Assembly: GCA_012840245.1 (NCBI GenBank)
Contig: DULR01000044.1
Coordinates: 19,757-83,756 of the forward strand
Direction of reading: 5' to 3'
DNA from: Clostridiaceae bacterium
GTDB lineage: Bacteria; Bacillota; Clostridia; DSM-8532
Length of the DNA: 64,000 nucleotides
The notes beneath the pieces are model-generated. The model was not told the DNA's origin. It was given only the letters and a program-made list of their open reading frames with translations, and did no database searches. Below are positions 54,562 through 63,793 of this stretch, piece after piece. The number at the start of each line of letters is the position of its first letter. Position 1 is the stretch's first letter. A program made the position numbers and the translations under genes.

Positions 54562-55577
54562 ATCTCTATTTTCTCCTTGCCTTTTGCCACTTCTCCGATT
54601 ATATATGCCTTTTCTCCCAGACTGTTGGCTTCAGCCACCACGAAAGGAGCTATTTCGGGAGAAACGGCCAGGACCATACCAATTCCCATGTTGAAGGTGT
54701 TGTACATATCCCGCTCTTCTACATTACCAAGTTTCTGTATCAGCTCAAAGACCGGGAGCACAGGCCAGGTGCCCTTATGGATCACGGCTTTCAGTCCTTC
54801 AGGAAGCATCCTCGGAATGTTTTCGATGAAACCTCCGCCTGTTATGTTTGCGATTCCTTTGATTGCATACTTTTTCATTAATGACAGTATTGTTTTTACA
54901 TATATTCTGGTCGGGGCAAGAAGCTCCTCTCCCAGCGTCCTTCCAAGATCTTCATTATATTCGTTCAGTTTTTGACTGTTTATATCAAATATTTTTCTTA
55001 CCAGTGAATATCCGTTGCTGTGGATCCCTGAAGAAGCAAAACCTACGAGAATATCACCAGTCTTGATCCTTTTCCCGTTGATGATCTTGTCCTTATCGGC
55101 AATTCCCACTGCGAAACCGGCCAGGTCATACTCATCCTGAGGATAGAATCCCGGCATCTCGGCTGTCTCTCCTCCAATGAGGGAACAGCCTGCCATAACG
55201 CATCCTTCCGATACTCCCTTCACTATCTGTTCGACCTTTTCGGGCACCAGCTTGCCCAGAGCGATATAGTCAAGGAAAAACAGCGGCTGCGCTCCGCTGC
55301 AAATTATATCGTTGACGCACATGGCGACGCAATCGATCCCGACGGTGTCATGCTTGTCCATGACAAAAGCTATTTTAAGCTTGGTGCCTACTCCATCGGT
55401 GCCTGACACCAGAACAGGCTTTTCATATTTCATGTTCTCAAGGCTGAAAAGGCCTCCAAAGCCGCCGATATCAGTCAGAACCTCAGGGCGCAAGGTTTTG
55501 CTCACATGCGACTTCATCAGGCTCACTGCCTTGTAACCTGCTTCCACATCCACGCCTGCTTCTTTATAATTAGCCAT
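54555..55577 (-). CDS. purM: Phosphoribosylformylglycinamidine cyclo-ligase
   Basis: A 340-residue AIR synthetase of the PurM/PurL superfamily. It starts [18 protein letters not shown] and has the ATP-binding [19 protein letters not shown] and [11 protein letters not shown] segments, followed by the C-terminal [12 protein letters not shown]. It makes aminoimidazole ribonucleotide from FGAM. It lies between purF and purN in the order usual for Firmicutes, about 30 bases from purF. Normal length; no anomaly. Confidence 0.98.
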   Translation of the reverse strand: MANYKEAGVDVEAGYKAVSLMKSHVSKTLRPEVLTDIGGFGGLFSLENMKYEKPVLVSGTDGVGTKLKIAFVMDKHDTVGIDCVAMCVNDIICSGAQPLFFLDYIALGKLVPEKVEQIVKGVSEGCVMAGCSLIGGETAEMPGFYPQDEYDLAGFAVGIADKDKIINGKRIKTGDILVGFASSGIHSNGYSLVRKIFDINSQKLNEYNEDLGRTLGEELLAPTRIYVKTILSLMKKYAIKGIANITGGGFIENIPRMLPEGLKAVIHKGTWPVLPVFELIQKLGNVEERDMYNTFNMGIGMVLAVSPEIAPFVVAEANSLGEKAYIIGEVAKGKEKIEIC

Positions 55578-55608
55578 TTCGGATCCATCCTTTCATATAT
55601 GTATTGCT

Positions 55609-57057
55609 TCAGCAATTCTTCTCCAGTATATCTTTACCAAGATGCATAGGAACCTTCATTGGATATTCTCCGGTAAAGCAGCCCGTGCAGAAGCAATTAA
55701 CCGGAGCTCCGATAGGTGTTTTCAAAAGGCTTTCAACACTCAGAAAGGCCAATGTGTCGGCATTAATGCTTTTTCTTATTTCTTCTATGGAATAATTGGC
55801 AGCTATCAAATGCTCCTTTGATGAAATATCTATGCCGAAATAGCATGGGTTCAGGACCGGAGGAGAACTTATACGCATGTGGACTTCCTTCGCGCCTGCA
55901 TTCTTCAGCATTTGGATTATTTTATACGAAGTGGTGCCCCGAACGATCGAGTCATCAATGATAATGATCCTTTTTCCTTCGATCTCCTCACGCAGGGCAT
56001 TGAGTTTTATACCAACGCTGCGCTCCCTGAGCTGCTGTGTGGGCTGAATGAATGTTCTTCCTACATAGCGGTTTTTGATAAGAGCTTCACCGTATGGGAT
56101 TCCCGACTGTCTTGAATAACCGATTGCAGCTGTAATGCCCGAATCCGGAACTCCGACCACCATATCGGCTTCTACCGGCGATTCTATGGCAAGAAGCTTT
56201 CCAGCCTCAAGACGCGATCTGTATATGGAAGCTCCGTCTATGGAACTGTCCGGTCTGGCAAAATAGATATGTTCGAATATGCAGAAACGATGAGGTTTGT
56301 TAAATTTTGATTTTATGGAAGTTATAGATCCGCCTTCTATTAAAACTATTTCACCCGGATCTATATCCCTGATGAACTCAGCGCCGATCACATCAAATGC
56401 GCAATTTTCAGATGCCAATACATAAGAATTGCCTATCTTTCCAAGGCACAACGGACGCATTCCCCATGGATCGCGTATCCCTACGAGCGTATTTTTGGCC
56501 AGGATAACGAGAGCATAAGCTCCTTCGATCACTTCCATGGTTTTTGTGAGCACTTCGACAAGATCGCTGCATTTGAGTCCGTTCCTGGATATCAGGTTAG
56601 CTATGACTTCGGAGTCTGTCGAGGTCTGAAAAATGGCTCCCTTGTCTTCCAGCTCATAACGTATTTTCGAGGCATTGATCAGATTTCCGTTATGGGCAAG
56701 AGCCATCTTCCCTCCCTTATATGTGAATATCAGCGGCTGACAGTTTTCAACCGAACTTCCTCCTGTAGTGGAATAACGGGTATGGCCTATGGCCACGTTG
56801 CCTTCAAGCCGATCCAGTATTTTTTCTGAGAAGACCTCGGGAACCAGTCCTATTCCCTTATGACCCGTAATCTCGCCGTTTTTGCTTATGGCGATCCCGC
56901 AGCTTTCCTGTCCGCGGTGCTGGAGTGCGTAAAGTCCGAAATACGTTATCTGGGCAGTATCAAAATCGTCCATGTTTGATATCCCAAAAACACCGCAAGC
57001 CTCATGAATCTCATCTTCATGATTGACTGTTGAACCAAAATCCAGTGGTTTCTTCAT
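55609..57057 (-). CDS. purF: Amidophosphoribosyltransferase
   Basis: A 482-residue committed-step enzyme converting PRPP and glutamine to phosphoribosylamine. A short propeptide (residues 1-20, DEIHEACGVFGI) is removed before the catalytic cysteine in the B. subtilis-type enzyme. The Ntn glutaminase part has HRGQESCGIAIS and GHTRYSTTGGSS, and the PRTase part has IIIDDSIVRGTTSYKII. The C-terminus retains cysteines (CYFG, CFCTGCF) that hold a 4Fe-4S cluster in the B. subtilis enzyme, giving oxygen sensitivity. It overlaps purE by four bases (ATGA). Confidence 0.98.
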   Translation of the reverse strand: MKKPLDFGSTVNHEDEIHEACGVFGISNMDDFDTAQITYFGLYALQHRGQESCGIAISKNGEITGHKGIGLVPEVFSEKILDRLEGNVAIGHTRYSTTGGSSVENCQPLIFTYKGGKMALAHNGNLINASKIRYELEDKGAIFQTSTDSEVIANLISRNGLKCSDLVEVLTKTMEVIEGAYALVILAKNTLVGIRDPWGMRPLCLGKIGNSYVLASENCAFDVIGAEFIRDIDPGEIVLIEGGSITSIKSKFNKPHRFCIFEHIYFARPDSSIDGASIYRSRLEAGKLLAIESPVEADMVVGVPDSGITAAIGYSRQSGIPYGEALIKNRYVGRTFIQPTQQLRERSVGIKLNALREEIEGKRIIIIDDSIVRGTTSYKIIQMLKNAGAKEVHMRISSPPVLNPCYFGIDISSKEHLIAANYSIEEIRKSINADTLAFLSVESLLKTPIGAPVNCFCTGCFTGEYPMKVPMHLGKDILEKNC

Positions 57058-57563
57058 AGAGCACCTCTCAATTTCTCCTGAAGCTGTTGGTTTTTAGCCT
57101 CTACCTGTTGTGCCAGTTTTGATTTATATTCGTGAAGTTTGGCTCTGAGCCAGGGATAAGCTGCTCCAAGGATCTGTATTGCCAGAAGGGCCGCATTATC
57201 TCCGCCGTTTATGGCGACTGTGGCAACGGGTATTCCCGAAGGCATTTGAACTATTGAAAGAAGTGAATCAAGACCGTCCATTGTTGATGATTTTATCGGA
57301 AGACCTATAACCGGAAGAACTGTATATGCGGCGATCACTCCCGGCAAGTGAGCCGCTTTGCCCGCAGCCGCTATTATCGCATCGTAGCCATTCTTCTCGG
57401 CGTTTTTTGCCATCTCTGCGGCTTTATCAGGCGTTCTGTGGGCAGAACATACATTTACTGTAAAGTCGACCCCAAACTCATTGAGGATTTTCAGGCAACC
57501 CTCTACCACCGGGAAGTCCGAATCGCTCCCCATGATAATAGCAACTTTAGGCTGTTTCGACAT
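57054..57563 (-). CDS. purE: N5-carboxyaminoimidazole ribonucleotide mutase
   Basis: A 169-residue class I PurE. The second ATG (MSKQPKVAIIMGSDSD), at nine bases from GGAGG, is preferred to an ATG two codons earlier, which is too close. Active-site features are GSDSDFPVVEG, SAHRTPDKAAE and AAGKAAHLPGVIAA. It isomerises N5-CAIR to CAIR; PurK, the partner of class I enzymes, is not in the window. It is first in the purE-purF-purM-purN-purD operon and has a vegetative promoter about 180 bases upstream. Confidence 0.98.
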   Translation of the reverse strand: MSKQPKVAIIMGSDSDFPVVEGCLKILNEFGVDFTVNVCSAHRTPDKAAEMAKNAEKNGYDAIIAAAGKAAHLPGVIAAYTVLPVIGLPIKSSTMDGLDSLLSIVQMPSGIPVATVAINGGDNAALLAIQILGAAYPWLRAKLHEYKSKLAQQVEAKNQQLQEKLRGAL

Positions 57564-57738
57564 TATCATTATCCTCCATATTCTCTTAAAGCGACGGTAT
57601 TACCTTTGGTGCAGCAAATTCCAATACATCTGTCAGAGCAGATGATCAGAAAGAACAGACAGTGCCGGTTCAGCAATTCAAAACACAAAACGGGCTGGAA
57701 ATCACCAACCCTATTTATTCTTTCAATCCATATTTTTT

Positions 57739-57767
57739 ATACTATAGAAAACGAATATCAAAGTCAA
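57739..57767 (-). promoter_or_regulatory. Sigma-A type promoter for the pur operon
   Basis: On the minus strand TTGACT (57762-57767) and TAGTAT (57739-57744) are 17 bases apart, about 170 bases upstream of purE. The leader contains small hairpins (CATCTG/CAGATG near 57630-57645) but no purine riboswitch consensus; a PurR-type operator was not recognised. Confidence 0.6.
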
Positions 57768-57867
57768 TGTTAAACCTTCACCAAAAAACTTGTCCGCCAT
57801 GGCCGCGGGATTGTTGAATAATTGTAGAAAAATAGATATATATGGTACCTGATATTGCCTCTTGGCA

Positions 57868-58764
57868 TCAGTCCCCTAATACTTCCACATAATATTTGTC
57901 AAGTAATGCTATTGGATTATAGGATCTTTTTGATTTCCTCAATCCTTCATCCCCTAAATCTTCTTCCCTGTTTATATATTTTATACTGTCATTTACCATA
58001 TCCTGAGCGAAATACAGACTCATGGTCTCATATGATCCGCTGTATTCTCTCATTGCCTTTTCAACATGAATATACAGAGTATCATTCAATATTTCTCCAA
58101 TAGTAAATGCAACGACTTTGCCGTCTGCCTTTATTGCACCTCCGGGAAAGTCAAATATGAAAAAGTTGTCCAGATATGATTCCACCATTTTCTCCTCATA
58201 TCTGAACAAGTCACTGTCTTTCTCCACATTTCTCTCATAGGTTCTGAAAAATTCTTTGACTTGCTCTATATTGTCTTTTGATATCCTTTCATATTTGAAA
58301 TCAGGATAATTCTTTATAAATTTATTCACATGATTTTTCTTCCTGTGAAACTTCTTGCCTTTATATGTTGATAAATCCGAACTGTCGTACAGATAGTCGG
58401 ACCAATTCTCAAGCTTTTCGACCCTGATACGGAGTATGGATTTCAATGCCGGGAGAACTTCTTCGGGGACCGCTGAAAAAGTCAACGGGATATTTTTCTC
58501 AAGACAGAAATCCCGCAGCAGTAAAACAGACTCCTTGAAATCTCCGTATCCGACCGGAACAGTAAAAGTCACGTCTGTCGAATCGCTGGAGCTGCTGCCT
58601 TTTACATATAGCATTCCATCATTTATACAGTATTGATATTTAAAATATCCTGCCCACATCACCAGGCATCCGATAGTATAATCGCAAAGACGATAGTTCT
58701 GATTTTTCAAATACGGCTCGATTTCTTTTACAGAATCATAAGATATATCTTTAAAATTAAGCAT
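57868..58764 (-). CDS. DUF2156 (phosphatidylglycerol lysyltransferase C-domain-like) protein
   Basis: A 298-residue protein of the DUF2156 family, related to the aminoacyl-transfer domain of MprF. It is cytosolic, having no membrane helix. The family core is the KGKKFHRKKNHVNKFIKNYPDFKYE segment, FIFDFPGGAIKADGKVVAFTIGEIL, and YIHVEKAMREYSGSYETMSLYFAQDM, ending in RKSKRSYNPIALLDKYYV. These GNAT-like proteins transfer acyl or aminoacyl groups; the substrate is unknown. ATG at 58764 (MLNFKDISY) is taken as start; TTG at 58776 is possible. It lies just downstream of pfkA. Confidence 0.85.
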   Translation of the reverse strand: MLNFKDISYDSVKEIEPYLKNQNYRLCDYTIGCLVMWAGYFKYQYCINDGMLYVKGSSSSDSTDVTFTVPVGYGDFKESVLLLRDFCLEKNIPLTFSAVPEEVLPALKSILRIRVEKLENWSDYLYDSSDLSTYKGKKFHRKKNHVNKFIKNYPDFKYERISKDNIEQVKEFFRTYERNVEKDSDLFRYEEKMVESYLDNFFIFDFPGGAIKADGKVVAFTIGEILNDTLYIHVEKAMREYSGSYETMSLYFAQDMVNDSIKYINREEDLGDEGLRKSKRSYNPIALLDKYYVEVLGD

Positions 58765-58806
58765 ATGTCCATTCAACCTCTGTATATAAGCAATCCAGGA
58801 CTTTCT

Positions 58807-59892
58807 TCAATCGCCAAAGCTGACGCCCATGTTCCTTGCGATACGGACAAGCTCACCGTCTATAGGCACGTATTTGCATCTGCCGGCCACTTCGGCCAGA
58901 TCTATGGGTGTAAGCTGATCGTTTACTATGCCGGCCATTTTGTTATAGTCTCCCTGCGCTATCATATTGACAGCCTCTACGCCCAGCCTCGTCGAAAGGA
59001 TTCTGTCGGAAGGCGATGGTTCTCCGCCTCTCTGGAGATACCCCAAAACGGTAACACGGGTTTCAAGATTTATGATTTTATCCAACTCTGCTGCGATCAT
59101 GGAGCCAGCTCCATGAAGGGTTTTATGGATGTTTCTTGATTCCTTGTCTGCTTCGGCCTGATCTTTAGGTCTGCATCCTTCTGATACGCATATTATGCTG
59201 AAGCCCTTGCCTTTGTTTTTTCTTTCAAGGATCTTCCTTGCTATGGCCTTTATATCATAAGGTATCTCTGGTATCAATATGATATCTGCACCGCCCGCGA
59301 TGCCTGATTCCAGCGCTACCCAACCTGCACGTCTGCCCATGACTTCCAGGATCATGACACGGTGATGTGATTCTGCTGTCGAATGCAGTTTGTCAAGTGC
59401 ATGAGCAGCTGTATTGACGGCCGATATGAAACCGACTGTAACGTCTGTTCCCGGAATGTCATTATCAATATTCTTTGGAACTGCAACGACATTTATCCCT
59501 TTTTGTGAAAGCCTGTGGGCAATGGTAATGGTATTGATACCGCCGATGGTGATCAGGGCATCGATATCATGCATACGAAGATTGTCTGCTATCCTGCCGC
59601 TCATGTCCTTTTCCTGTTTCTCACCGTTTACATCCATCTCCATGGCAAAAGGATCAAAGCTGTCGGTCGTGCCGAGAATAGTGCCTCCCTTGTCGAGAAG
59701 TCCTGACACATCTCCGGTCCCGAGCTTTCTGAACCTGTTGTTCACCAGACCCATATAGCCGTCCAGAAAACCCACCACCTCGTATCCGTATATATTTATT
59801 GCCGTTTTTACTATTGCTCTGATGACTGCATTAAGCCCGGGACAATCTCCGCCACCAGTCATAATTCCTATTTTTTTACGTTGTCCGTTCAT
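58807..59892 (-). CDS. 6-phosphofructokinase-family enzyme with atypical nucleotide loop
   Basis: The ATG at 59892 (MNGQRKKIGIMTGGGDCPGLNA) follows GAGGGTG and gives 361 residues. It is a clear PFK-fold protein: GGGDCPGLNA at 13-22, NIDNDIPGTD at 141-150 with the catalytic aspartate, EVMGRRAGWVAL, and LGYLQRGGEPSPSDRI. But at 117-121 it has GGINT where ATP-PFKs have GGDGS and mixed/PPi forms have GGEDT, so the magnesium-binding aspartate is isoleucine. PKNIDND also replaces PGTIDND. The residue set resembles the mixed-substrate PFK clade. Phosphoryl donor (ATP or PPi) and activity cannot be decided. Symbol withheld because pfkA or pfp cannot be decided. Confidence 0.8.
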   Translation of the reverse strand: MNGQRKKIGIMTGGGDCPGLNAVIRAIVKTAINIYGYEVVGFLDGYMGLVNNRFRKLGTGDVSGLLDKGGTILGTTDSFDPFAMEMDVNGEKQEKDMSGRIADNLRMHDIDALITIGGINTITIAHRLSQKGINVVAVPKNIDNDIPGTDVTVGFISAVNTAAHALDKLHSTAESHHRVMILEVMGRRAGWVALESGIAGGADIILIPEIPYDIKAIARKILERKNKGKGFSIICVSEGCRPKDQAEADKESRNIHKTLHGAGSMIAAELDKIINLETRVTVLGYLQRGGEPSPSDRILSTRLGVEAVNMIAQGDYNKMAGIVNDQLTPIDLAEVAGRCKYVPIDGELVRIARNMGVSFGD

Positions 59893-59916
59893 ATAAACAC
59901 ACCCTCGTATCATTTT

Positions 59917-60414
59917 TTACTTACGTTTTACTTCGCTCAGATGGCCCATCAGCTGCATATCTTTGAAACCCTGCTGTCTCAATGCTTCATAAAGAACTAT
60001 AGCTACTGAATTCGAAAGATTCAATGAGCGTATTTGATCCAGCATCGGGATACGTATGCATTTTTCATAATTGGCACTCAAAAGGGACTCAGGAAGCCCT
60101 TTCGTTTCCTTGCCGAAAAGAATGAAGCAATTCTCCGGATATGAGATCTCATGATAAGATTTTACTGCCTTCGTCGTACAATAAAGGAAATCCGCCCCCT
60201 CATTGGCGCGGAAGAACTCTTCGATGCTGTCATAATAATATAACCGTACCAGATTCCAATAATCAAGACCTGCTCTCTTTAAATAACGATCCTCTATAGA
60301 AAAACCCAAGGGGCCCACTAGGTGCAGTGCGGCCCCTGTAGCAGCGCAGGTTCGTGCAATATTACCGGTATTCTGAGGAATTTCCGGTTCAACCAGAACT
60401 ATATTGATTCCCAC
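59917..60414 (-). CDS. trmL: tRNA (cytidine(34)-2'-O)-methyltransferase TrmL
   Basis: A 165-residue SPOUT methyltransferase of the minimal TrmL form. The GTG at 60414 (MGINIVLVEPEIPQNTGNIARTC) has GAAG seven bases upstream. Motif 1 is VEPEIPQNTGNIARTCAATG, with the N-terminal NTGN that holds the catalytic arginine and asparagine; motif 3 is the IPMLDQIRSLNLSNSVAIVLYEALRQ segment with the conserved NLSNSVA. It methylates the wobble position of certain tRNA-Leu species. It is placed between pfk and cheX without obvious linkage. Confidence 0.96.
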   Translation of the reverse strand: MGINIVLVEPEIPQNTGNIARTCAATGAALHLVGPLGFSIEDRYLKRAGLDYWNLVRLYYYDSIEEFFRANEGADFLYCTTKAVKSYHEISYPENCFILFGKETKGLPESLLSANYEKCIRIPMLDQIRSLNLSNSVAIVLYEALRQQGFKDMQLMGHLSEVKRK

Positions 60415-60443
60415 ACTGTCACTTCCCGATGAAACCCTGATGA

Positions 60444-60917
60444 TTATTTTTCTTCATCTGCCAACGACACATCGATATCGATCATATTTTCGCCACCCAC
60501 ATTCAAGGGTATGCAGATCGTCTTCATATTGGCAGGGGATATTAAAAGCTTCTCGCCCATAAACATCGACGGAGGCGTTATTTCAATGCCTATACCTCTG
60601 CTGGCCAGCAAGGTTGCCGTATTTCCCATTATCATATTGGCCAGCTCCGATATCGCACTTTTTGACATCTCGTCCAGTTCTGTCAGCACCATGCCCCCCA
60701 TCATGGCTGAAGCAACAAACAGAGCTGATTTTTGGGAAAAAGACAGTATAACCTGCCCTCTTATTTTCCCAGTCAAGCCTACCACAACAACAATGTTATC
60801 ACTCTTAAACGGTGATTTTCTTATGTAGACCTGTCCCAACTCAGGCTTATTGCCAGTCATCATCATCAATACAGACTGACTTGCCTCAATAAACGGATTT
60901 ATGTAATCTACATTCAT
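60444..60917 (-). CDS. cheX: CheX-like phosphatase/chemotaxis protein
   Basis: A 157-residue CheC/CheX-type protein. The signature SAISELANMIMGNTATLL carries the conserved ExxN active site of CheX (E and N of one helix, with NxxGN following), as in the enzyme that removes the phosphate from CheY-P. There is only one such helix, so it is the CheX type rather than CheC. The N-terminus DYINPFIEASQSVL is typical. It may act on the CheY-like protein encoded at 38.3 kb, but the genes are not adjacent. Assignment as a phosphatase rests on homology. Confidence 0.88.
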   Translation of the reverse strand: MNVDYINPFIEASQSVLMMMTGNKPELGQVYIRKSPFKSDNIVVVVGLTGKIRGQVILSFSQKSALFVASAMMGGMVLTELDEMSKSAISELANMIMGNTATLLASRGIGIEITPPSMFMGEKLLISPANMKTICIPLNVGGENMIDIDVSLADEEK

Positions 60918-61054
60918 TTGCCTTCTCCCTCAGAAGTATTATATCATTTTAAATATATTATCACAAAAATCATAAAATTCACAATTATTTCTTCATATTT
61001 ATCTATTATACCCATTTTTCTTACAAACAAATACTAATTTTTTGGATAGTTTTG

Positions 61055-62209
61055 TCAGGTTAACCTCTTGTATTCCAGAAATCTTCGTAATGTGTTCTTT
61101 TTTATTCGTATGGCTTTTTCAGGACAAAACTCATGACAGCAGAAACAGCTTATACATCTTCCATAGTCTATGAAGACTTTTTTGTCAGCCCCTCTCAAAG
61201 CAGCCTTGGGGGGGCAAACCTCGACACACTTCCCGCAGCTGATGCACTTGTCCTTAAGTATCTCAGGCTGAGGACGGAACCTGTTTAACAGGAACCGGCC
61301 TATACTGAACCGTGAAGTGCTTCTGCTGTGCTTCAGCGCAGGTACGTCAAAGCTTTCAGGTTTTACGCTGTCAATATCTACTCCTAGAATATTGACCTGG
61401 TTCCTGTCAAATATTCCTCTTTCCTCTGCAGCTTTCATGACGGGCACTTTCCTGTGATCAACACCGATGATCTTCAATGCCGCATAATCACAGGCAAATG
61501 CATCGGCTGAAGCCAGGATGACACCAATGTGCTTCGGTATCCCGGCACTGGGACCATCACCTTCCATGGCAATAACACCGTCGATGATATTGATACGCGG
61601 TTTTACAGCCATATAGATATCTATAAGGCAATTTGCGAACTGGTGGCTGTCGCTCATCCGCAGGTGATACTCCGACTTTTCCAGTCCCGCTATGGAACCG
61701 AACATATTCTTTACGGCTCCGGTATACACCATAAAGCCATGAGTTTTCAGCTTTGCCAGATTTATGATCAAATCAGCATCATGCAATGGTTTTAATATTT
61801 TTAAGGATTTCAGGTAAGCAGCATCCGGATTCTCAATTTTCTCGACCCTCAGATCAAAATTGAGCTCTGCTCCCGTTTCGTCTGCAACTTCCTCCATCCC
61901 CGTTTTTGAATATACCATCTTCAATATGGGAATATTGTACGGACCACCCGGACTTTCGACTATGGTCACTATTCCCCCTGCCTTCTGTACCAGTTTGATG
62001 ACGGCGCGTACCACTGCCGGGTGGGTGGTGGCTGCATCGCCGGGCTTCTTTGCCATCAGCAGGTTGGGCTTTATTGCAACCCTCATACCGGGTTTTATGA
62101 TTTTGTCTAGACCACCCATATCTTCAAATATCTTTTCGATACAGTCTGCTATTCTGTCGGGCCTGTAGTTCTCAGCGGTATTAATGAAAACATCCATATC
62201 CATCATCAT
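61055..62209 (-). CDS. DUF362 protein with two 4Fe-4S clusters
   Basis: A 384-residue protein with an N-terminal DUF362 domain (about residues 40-270, MRVAIKPNLLMAKKPGDAATTHPAVVRAVI and AKLKTHGFMVYTGAVKNMFG) and a C-terminal ferredoxin domain with the cluster motifs CISCGKCVEVCP and CISCFCCHEFCP (about residues 320-370). DUF362-ferredoxin proteins occur in anaerobes; the electron partner is unknown. Three methionine codons open the frame; the ATG at 62209 is listed but either of the next two is possible. It follows the DUF4015 lipoprotein gene by six bases and is cotranscribed. Confidence 0.86.
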   Translation of the reverse strand: MMMDMDVFINTAENYRPDRIADCIEKIFEDMGGLDKIIKPGMRVAIKPNLLMAKKPGDAATTHPAVVRAVIKLVQKAGGIVTIVESPGGPYNIPILKMVYSKTGMEEVADETGAELNFDLRVEKIENPDAAYLKSLKILKPLHDADLIINLAKLKTHGFMVYTGAVKNMFGSIAGLEKSEYHLRMSDSHQFANCLIDIYMAVKPRINIIDGVIAMEGDGPSAGIPKHIGVILASADAFACDYAALKIIGVDHRKVPVMKAAEERGIFDRNQVNILGVDIDSVKPESFDVPALKHSRSTSRFSIGRFLLNRFRPQPEILKDKCISCGKCVEVCPPKAALRGADKKVFIDYGRCISCFCCHEFCPEKAIRIKKNTLRRFLEYKRLT

Positions 62210-62215
62210 CCAATT

Positions 62216-63481
62216 CTAGTTTTGTCCTTCGGGCAATAATGCATCTTCCGAATATTTATTGCTGCCATCCCAGAGGATCCATTCCTCATACCCCGCGTCA
62301 TAAACGGCCTGGATCTGTTCTCTGACCTGCTTCGATCCATAGACCTGGTAATATCCTTCGTCCATCTTGATGGTAAAATCCTGCAAGTAAGGCCTTACCT
62401 TGGCTTTGTAGCCGGGTACCTGGCTGATCCTGTCTTTTGTCTTCAGAAGCGCATTATAGATAACTTTATATGGTTCAAGGTCCGGTGCGGTGAATAAAAT
62501 GCCGTTTATTTTCTGTCCCACTCCGTTTCCGAAGACACCTTTGGAAGCATTGGCATAGTGCGAGGGATAGATCATGGGCGAAATATAATCGATATGCAGC
62601 CCGATTTCGTCGAACATCTGCCCGATGGCCTTTCCATCCCTGTCGCTTTCTATAACTATTCCGAAAATATCTGCCGATACTGGAATATCCCGAACTTTTT
62701 TTATCTCCTCTGTGGCCTTTTTCAAAAATCCGTTGATTGCTTCAGATTTCGGTGGAACGTTTTCACCATATGTAACCTCTTTAGCACTTGTGGTAGGAAA
62801 TCTCACATAATCAAACTGTATCTCATCAAAACCAAGTTCTGCTGCTTCCTTCGCGATCTCTATATTATAATCCAGCACCTCCTGAATATACGGATTGGTC
62901 CATGAACCCAGCTTTCCTTCCTTCCACAGGCTGCCGTTGGGCTTCTTAATAGCATATTCAGGTTTTTTGGTGGAAAGACCGTTATCTCTGAAAACAACTA
63001 TGCGGCCGATAACATAAATATTATTGTCATGGCATTTTTTTAATACTTCCTGTACGTTATAAACATTCCTGCTTAATGAAAGCTCTTTGGCAAGCGGTAT
63101 ATCCGATACATAATTGATATATCCGCTTTCCTTTATGTCGATAACCAGTGAATTCAATTCTGTTTTATTTACCAGATCGATATAATGATCTATACTTTTT
63201 GCTACCGTAGTTCCCGTCAAATATACGGCTTTGACCTTAACCGGTTCCATTGGCTCCGGAGTTGGTTCAGGTGTAGGTGTTGGAGTCGGAGTTGGATCAG
63301 GAGTTGTTGCAGGAGCAGGTGTTGTTTCAGAAGTCTGCTCCGGGGTTTGTGAAGGCAATGACGAACCGGAAGTGGTCGGCTCCGGATTATTATTCCCGTT
63401 CTTTGTATTTGCAGAACAGGATGCAAAAATAATTGCTGCCATGATTATTATCATCGTTTTCCTGAGTGTTTTTTTAAGCAT
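62216..63481 (-). CDS. DUF4015 (putative glycoside hydrolase) lipoprotein
   Basis: A 421-residue surface lipoprotein. A signal peptide ends in the lipobox FASCS (cysteine C22). Residues 30-85 form a Thr/Pro-rich linker containing PTPTPTPTPEPTPEP repeats. The catalytic-like domain (from about residue 85) is DUF4015, a TIM-barrel family classed as a putative glycoside hydrolase; it contains LNSLVIDIKESGYINYVSDIP, GRIVVFRDNGLSTKKPEYAI, and FDEIQFDYVRFPTT with candidate acid residues. No substrate is known. It is cotranscribed with the DUF362 gene. Confidence 0.86.
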   Translation of the reverse strand: MLKKTLRKTMIIIMAAIIFASCSANTKNGNNNPEPTTSGSSLPSQTPEQTSETTPAPATTPDPTPTPTPTPEPTPEPMEPVKVKAVYLTGTTVAKSIDHYIDLVNKTELNSLVIDIKESGYINYVSDIPLAKELSLSRNVYNVQEVLKKCHDNNIYVIGRIVVFRDNGLSTKKPEYAIKKPNGSLWKEGKLGSWTNPYIQEVLDYNIEIAKEAAELGFDEIQFDYVRFPTTSAKEVTYGENVPPKSEAINGFLKKATEEIKKVRDIPVSADIFGIVIESDRDGKAIGQMFDEIGLHIDYISPMIYPSHYANASKGVFGNGVGQKINGILFTAPDLEPYKVIYNALLKTKDRISQVPGYKAKVRPYLQDFTIKMDEGYYQVYGSKQVREQIQAVYDAGYEEWILWDGSNKYSEDALLPEGQN

Positions 63482-63639
63482 GTTTTTCCCTTCTCTTGCT
63501 GCGTAAAATTTTGATTTTTACTGACATAGTATCAATTTACCAAATATTTCGGGGCTTTACAACAGCCAATTACTGGTCTGATACTTTTTATTTTTTTATG
63601 TTTATTAATGTACTATTAATGTATAACATACAATGCATA

Positions 63640-63732
63640 TTAGTGCTGGGCTACTGAGAGTGCTTCGCAAAAACGCTTAACCAACAACCCTGTTAAGCTT
63701 CTTTTCTGTTGCGGCTGTTAACCGCAGGGTCA
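63640..63732. other. tRNA-Asn-derived inverted fragment in the tRNA gene's flank
   Basis: A 22-base block at 63710-63731 on the plus strand is identical to the reverse complement of 63821-63842, which is nucleotides 27-48 of the tRNA-Asn gene (anticodon arm and start of the T stem). A second, degraded match (CCAACAACCCTG then TTAAGC) lies at about 63680-63698. Between 63482 and 63792, apart from these and the terminator, I saw only A/T-rich sequence with an ATTAATGTACTATTAATGTA near-duplication and no gene. Confidence 0.65.
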
Positions 63733-63755
63733 TTTATCAATGCCAGCATATAGAC

Positions 63756-63793
63756 CCAAAACAAAAGGAGTCCTTTTGGACTCCTTTTGTTTT
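63756..63793 (-). terminator. Terminator after the tRNA-Asn gene
   Basis: AAAAGGAGTCC and GGACTCCTTTT form an 11-bp stem with TTTTGGG following on the minus strand. It lies directly 3' of the tRNA and ends the rRNA-tRNA transcript. Confidence 0.88.

Noticed and set aside
57570..57867. Purine riboswitch in front of purE
   Set aside because: The leader lacks the conserved core of the purine aptamer; only short unrelated hairpins are present.
63217..63426. Minus-strand frame opposite the Pro/Thr-rich linker as a separate gene
   Set aside because: It is an alternative frame of the linker repeat in the DUF4015 lipoprotein and has no start signal or plausible composition.
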